Shown here in pieces: positions 6,577 through 8,695 of a stretch of 8,695 nt of DNA; the stretch's first letter is position 1; every line of letters begins with the position of its first letter. The notes beneath the pieces were generated by a model, which saw only the letters and a list, made by a program, of their open reading frames with translations, did no database searches and was not told the DNA's origin. This DNA comes from Haliscomenobacter sp. (GTDB lineage Bacteria > Bacteroidota > Bacteroidia > Chitinophagales > Saprospiraceae), in the NCBI RefSeq assembly GCF_016718685.1, contig NZ_JADKCX010000135.1, positions 1 to 8,695 on the forward strand, in the 5' to 3' direction. The translations under genes were made by a program, and so were the position numbers.

Positions 6577-7801
6577 TTGCAACCAATAACCGACATACAG
6601 AGCATAGATGTAGCCATTATTGGCGCAGGAATCGTTGGCTTGGCAACGGCCTTCCAACTTAGTGCCCGAAAACCAGACTTGCGCATCGTCGTCATTGACA
6701 AGGAAGACGGGATCGCGCGGCACCAAACCGGCCACAACAGCGGGGTCATCCATTCGGGAATCTATTACACGCCGGGCGGTACCCGCGCTGAACATTGCCG
6801 GAAAGGCTACGCCATGCTGCTCGACTTTTGCGGAACGCTATATGACGTACCCATGACATCTGCGGCAAAGTGATCGTGGCGGTCAATGCCCGGGAGCAAA
6901 TCCAGCTCGACCAGATTTACAAGCGTGGACTGGCGAACGGATTAGCAGGCATTCGGAAAATTAATCCTTCCGAACTGGCTGAAATTGAACCCCATGCAAA
7001 AGGCGTTGAAGCCATTTGGGTGCCCCAGGCTGGCATTACAGATTATAAAAAGGTCGCTGAAAAATACCTTGAATTGGTCACCGATAAAGGTGGCCGGGCT
7101 TTGTTTGGAGCAAAAGTGCTCAACATCCGGCGCGACAACAATCAGGTGCTCATCCCTAACCGAACGCGGGGAAGTGCGGTCAAAACTCGTGATCAATTGC
7201 GCCGGATTGTATTCCGATCGGATAGCCACGATGACCATCCCCGGGTTGGCGTTAAAAATTCTGCCTTTCCGGGGGGAATACTACAAAATCGTCCCTGAAA
7301 AGCAGCACCTGGTGCGCAACCTGATCTATCGGTGCCCAATCCGGACTTCCTTTTCTCGGCGTGCATTTCACCCGCATGATCAACGGAGGAATCGAGGCTG
7401 GCCCGAATGCGGTGCTGGCTTTCAAACGGGAGGGATACAGCCGGTGGCAGGTAAATCTTCCGGAATTGCTGGAAACCGTGACTTATTCGGGTTTCCGCGG
7501 GTTGGCCTGGAAGTATTGGCGCAACGGCCTGGCTGAATTGCGCCGCTCGTATTCAAAAAAGGCTTTTGTGAAAGCTTTGCAGCAATTGATCCCCGAAATT
7601 ACCGAAAACGACGTTCGGCGTTACAGCGCAGGGGTTCGGGCAATGGCTTGCGATGGGGAGGGGAACCTGGCTGATGATTTTTTGATCTATGAGCAACCAG
7701 GCGTAATCAATGTTTGCAATGCGCCTTCGCCGGCGGCAACAGCTTCTTTGGCGATTGGCGAAACAATAGCGCTAAAAGCCCTGCAACAGTTTGAGTATTA
7801 A
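6577..7801 (+). CDS. lhgO: L-2-hydroxyglutarate oxidase (frame broken about four times)
   Basis: This FAD enzyme oxidises L-2-hydroxyglutarate, a by-product of malate and lactate dehydrogenases, to 2-oxoglutarate and passes electrons to oxygen or the quinone pool. The N terminus has the FAD-binding GAGIVG motif (residues 16-21, in IDVAIIGAGIVGLATAFQL) and the family signature ARHQTGHNSGVIHSGIYYTPG. Later pieces are RKINPSELAEIEPHAKGVEA, INCAGLYSDRIATM, LKILPFRGEYYKIVPEK, GVHFTRMINGGIEAGPNAVL and the C-terminal DDFLIYEQPGVINVCNAPSP. Breaks lie near 6858 (restoring a C gives YDVPHDICGKVIVAV), 7158, 7335 and 7350. The restored length, about 408 residues, is normal. The only in-frame start is TTG at 6577; a stop at 6553 rules out an earlier one, and no ATG lies before the FAD motif in this frame. 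Confidence 0.88.
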
Positions 7802-7821
7802 TATTGTTCTAACTGTGCATG

Positions 7822-7851
7822 TTTGTATAGTGCAATCCTTCGGGATATTTG
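7822..7851 (+). promoter_or_regulatory. Putative promoter for the aminotransferase gene
   Basis: TTTG (7822-7825), an 18-base spacer and GATATTTG (7844-7851, one mismatch from TAnnTTTG) lie in the 130-base gap after lhgO, about 80 bases before the ATG at 7932. A small ATCC-TTCG-GGAT hairpin (7835-7846) overlaps it and could instead be a weak stop for lhgO. Confidence 0.33.
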
Positions 7852-7931
7852 GAATAAGTTATTGGTAATGAACTGAAAATAATGCATCTACTGCTTTGCC
7901 CCTGTGTGGTCAAAGTATAAATTAACGAAAA

Positions 7932-8695
7932 ATGGCAACTGCATTACGCAACATACAGATGGTGGATTTGAATACGCAGTACGACAAAATCAAATCCGAA
8001 GTGGACGAGGCTGTACGGGAAGTGATGGGATCTGCGGCTTTTATCAATGGTCCGAAAGGAAGATCCTTCCAGGCCGCGCTGGAAACTTACCTCCCCGCGA
8101 AACACGCGCTCCCGTGCGCCAATGGAACGGACGCCCTGCAAATCGCCATGATGGCTGCCGACCTTCAACCCGGCGACGAAGTCATCGTACCGGCATTCAC
8201 GTATGTGGCTACCGCCGAAGTGATTGCCCTGCTGCGTTTGCGACCAGTTATGGTGGACGTAGACCCACAGACCTTCAACGTCACCGCTGAAATCATCGAG
8301 CAGGCCATTACCCCTGCCACCAAAGCCATCGTGCCGGTCAACCTTTTTGGCCAGAGCTGCGACATGGAACCAATCATGGAAGTGGCGCGCCGGTACAACC
8401 TCATTGTCATTGAAGACAATGCAAGCCATCGGCGCTGATTATACCTTTCGCGACGGCCATACCCAAAAAACGGGCACCATCGGCCACATCGGTTGTACGT
8501 CTTTTTATCCATCCAAAAACCTGGGATGCTACGGCGACGGCGGCGCAATCTATACCAACGACGACGCCCTCGCTGAAAAATGCCGGATGATCGCCAACCA
8601 CGGCCAAACCAAGCGCTATTACCACGATTTAGTCGGCGTGAACTCGCGCCTGGATTCCATTCAGGCCGCCATTCTCGAAATCAAACTCCGGCACT
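7932..8695 (+). CDS. DegT/DnrJ/EryC1/StrS aminotransferase (partial, one frame break)
   Basis: This is a PLP-dependent sugar aminotransferase of the type that transfers an amino group from glutamate to a nucleotide-linked keto sugar, making amino sugars for surface polysaccharides. Family features are MVDLNTQYDKIKSEVDEAV, INGPKGRSFQAALETYL, the cofactor-binding CANGTDALQIAM and GDEVIVPAFTYVATAEVI, VPVNLFGQSCDMEPI, VIEDNA, and the PLP-binding lysine in SFYPSKNLGCYGDGGAI (about residue 195). The frame breaks near 8421: EDNA should continue QAIGADYTF, and the reading resumes one frame over, consistent with a two-base loss in a CACA run. The gene leaves the window at IKLRH, with about 120 residues missing. 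Resemblance is to WbpE-like enzymes, but the exact substrate cannot be assigned, so no symbol is given. Confidence 0.88.

Noticed and set aside
7944..8429. Minus-strand open frame of 161 codons
   Set aside because: It is antisense to the DegT aminotransferase, whose family motifs are clear.
1..8695. CRISPR array, tRNA or rRNA genes
   Set aside because: No regularly spaced direct repeats, no cloverleaf-like segment with a TTC-A loop and acceptor stem, and no conserved rRNA motifs were seen on either strand.

Overview
The window looks like chromosomal DNA from a member of the Bacteroidota, possibly a Saprospiraceae relative (inference). The evidence is promoter-like sequences of the Bacteroidota type (TTTG, about 19 bases, TAnnTTTG), a TPR sensor histidine kinase, a conserved family I know only from this phylum (SKEDLFQLVQ...SKSEKR), a DUF2141 protein, and the winged-helix regulator often found beside polysaccharide genes.

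Layout. Positions 1-608 hold no convincing complete gene. The minus strand has a Bacteroidota-type promoter (367-397), four successive hairpins, and an ATG reading MFIG that runs off the left edge. This could be the structured leader of an IS110-type transposase. A plus-strand helical Bacteroidota protein (609-1990) converges on a small unknown minus-strand gene (1992-2551), with one base between their stops. Next on the minus strand is a TPR-transmembrane-HisKA-HATPase sensor kinase (2630-4676). A gene-poor stretch (4677-5315) carries a hairpin repeat, a rho-independent terminator and a 39-codon minus-strand gene. That gene encodes a peptide with a textbook double-glycine leader and a Pro/Asp-rich core. 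On the plus strand follow a DUF2141 secreted protein (5316-5750), a winged-helix regulator (5883-6419), a second copy of the hairpin repeat (6446-6564), L-2-hydroxyglutarate oxidase (6577-7801) and a DegT-type sugar aminotransferase that leaves the window (7932-8695).

Five large genes (609-1990, 1992-2551, 2630-4676, 6577-7801, 7932-end) only make sense after joining two or more reading frames. Several breaks fall at short homopolymers and all affect otherwise well-conserved proteins, so sequencing error is the likeliest cause. The stretch from 5054 to 6419 is free of such breaks. Gene extents given here are for the reconstructed genes.

The genes do not form one pathway. The regulator and the aminotransferase suggest the edge of a surface-polysaccharide locus, with lhgO between them as a metabolite-repair enzyme. 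The most unusual items are the double-glycine peptide gene, the two covarying copies of the hairpin element, and the structured leader at the left edge.
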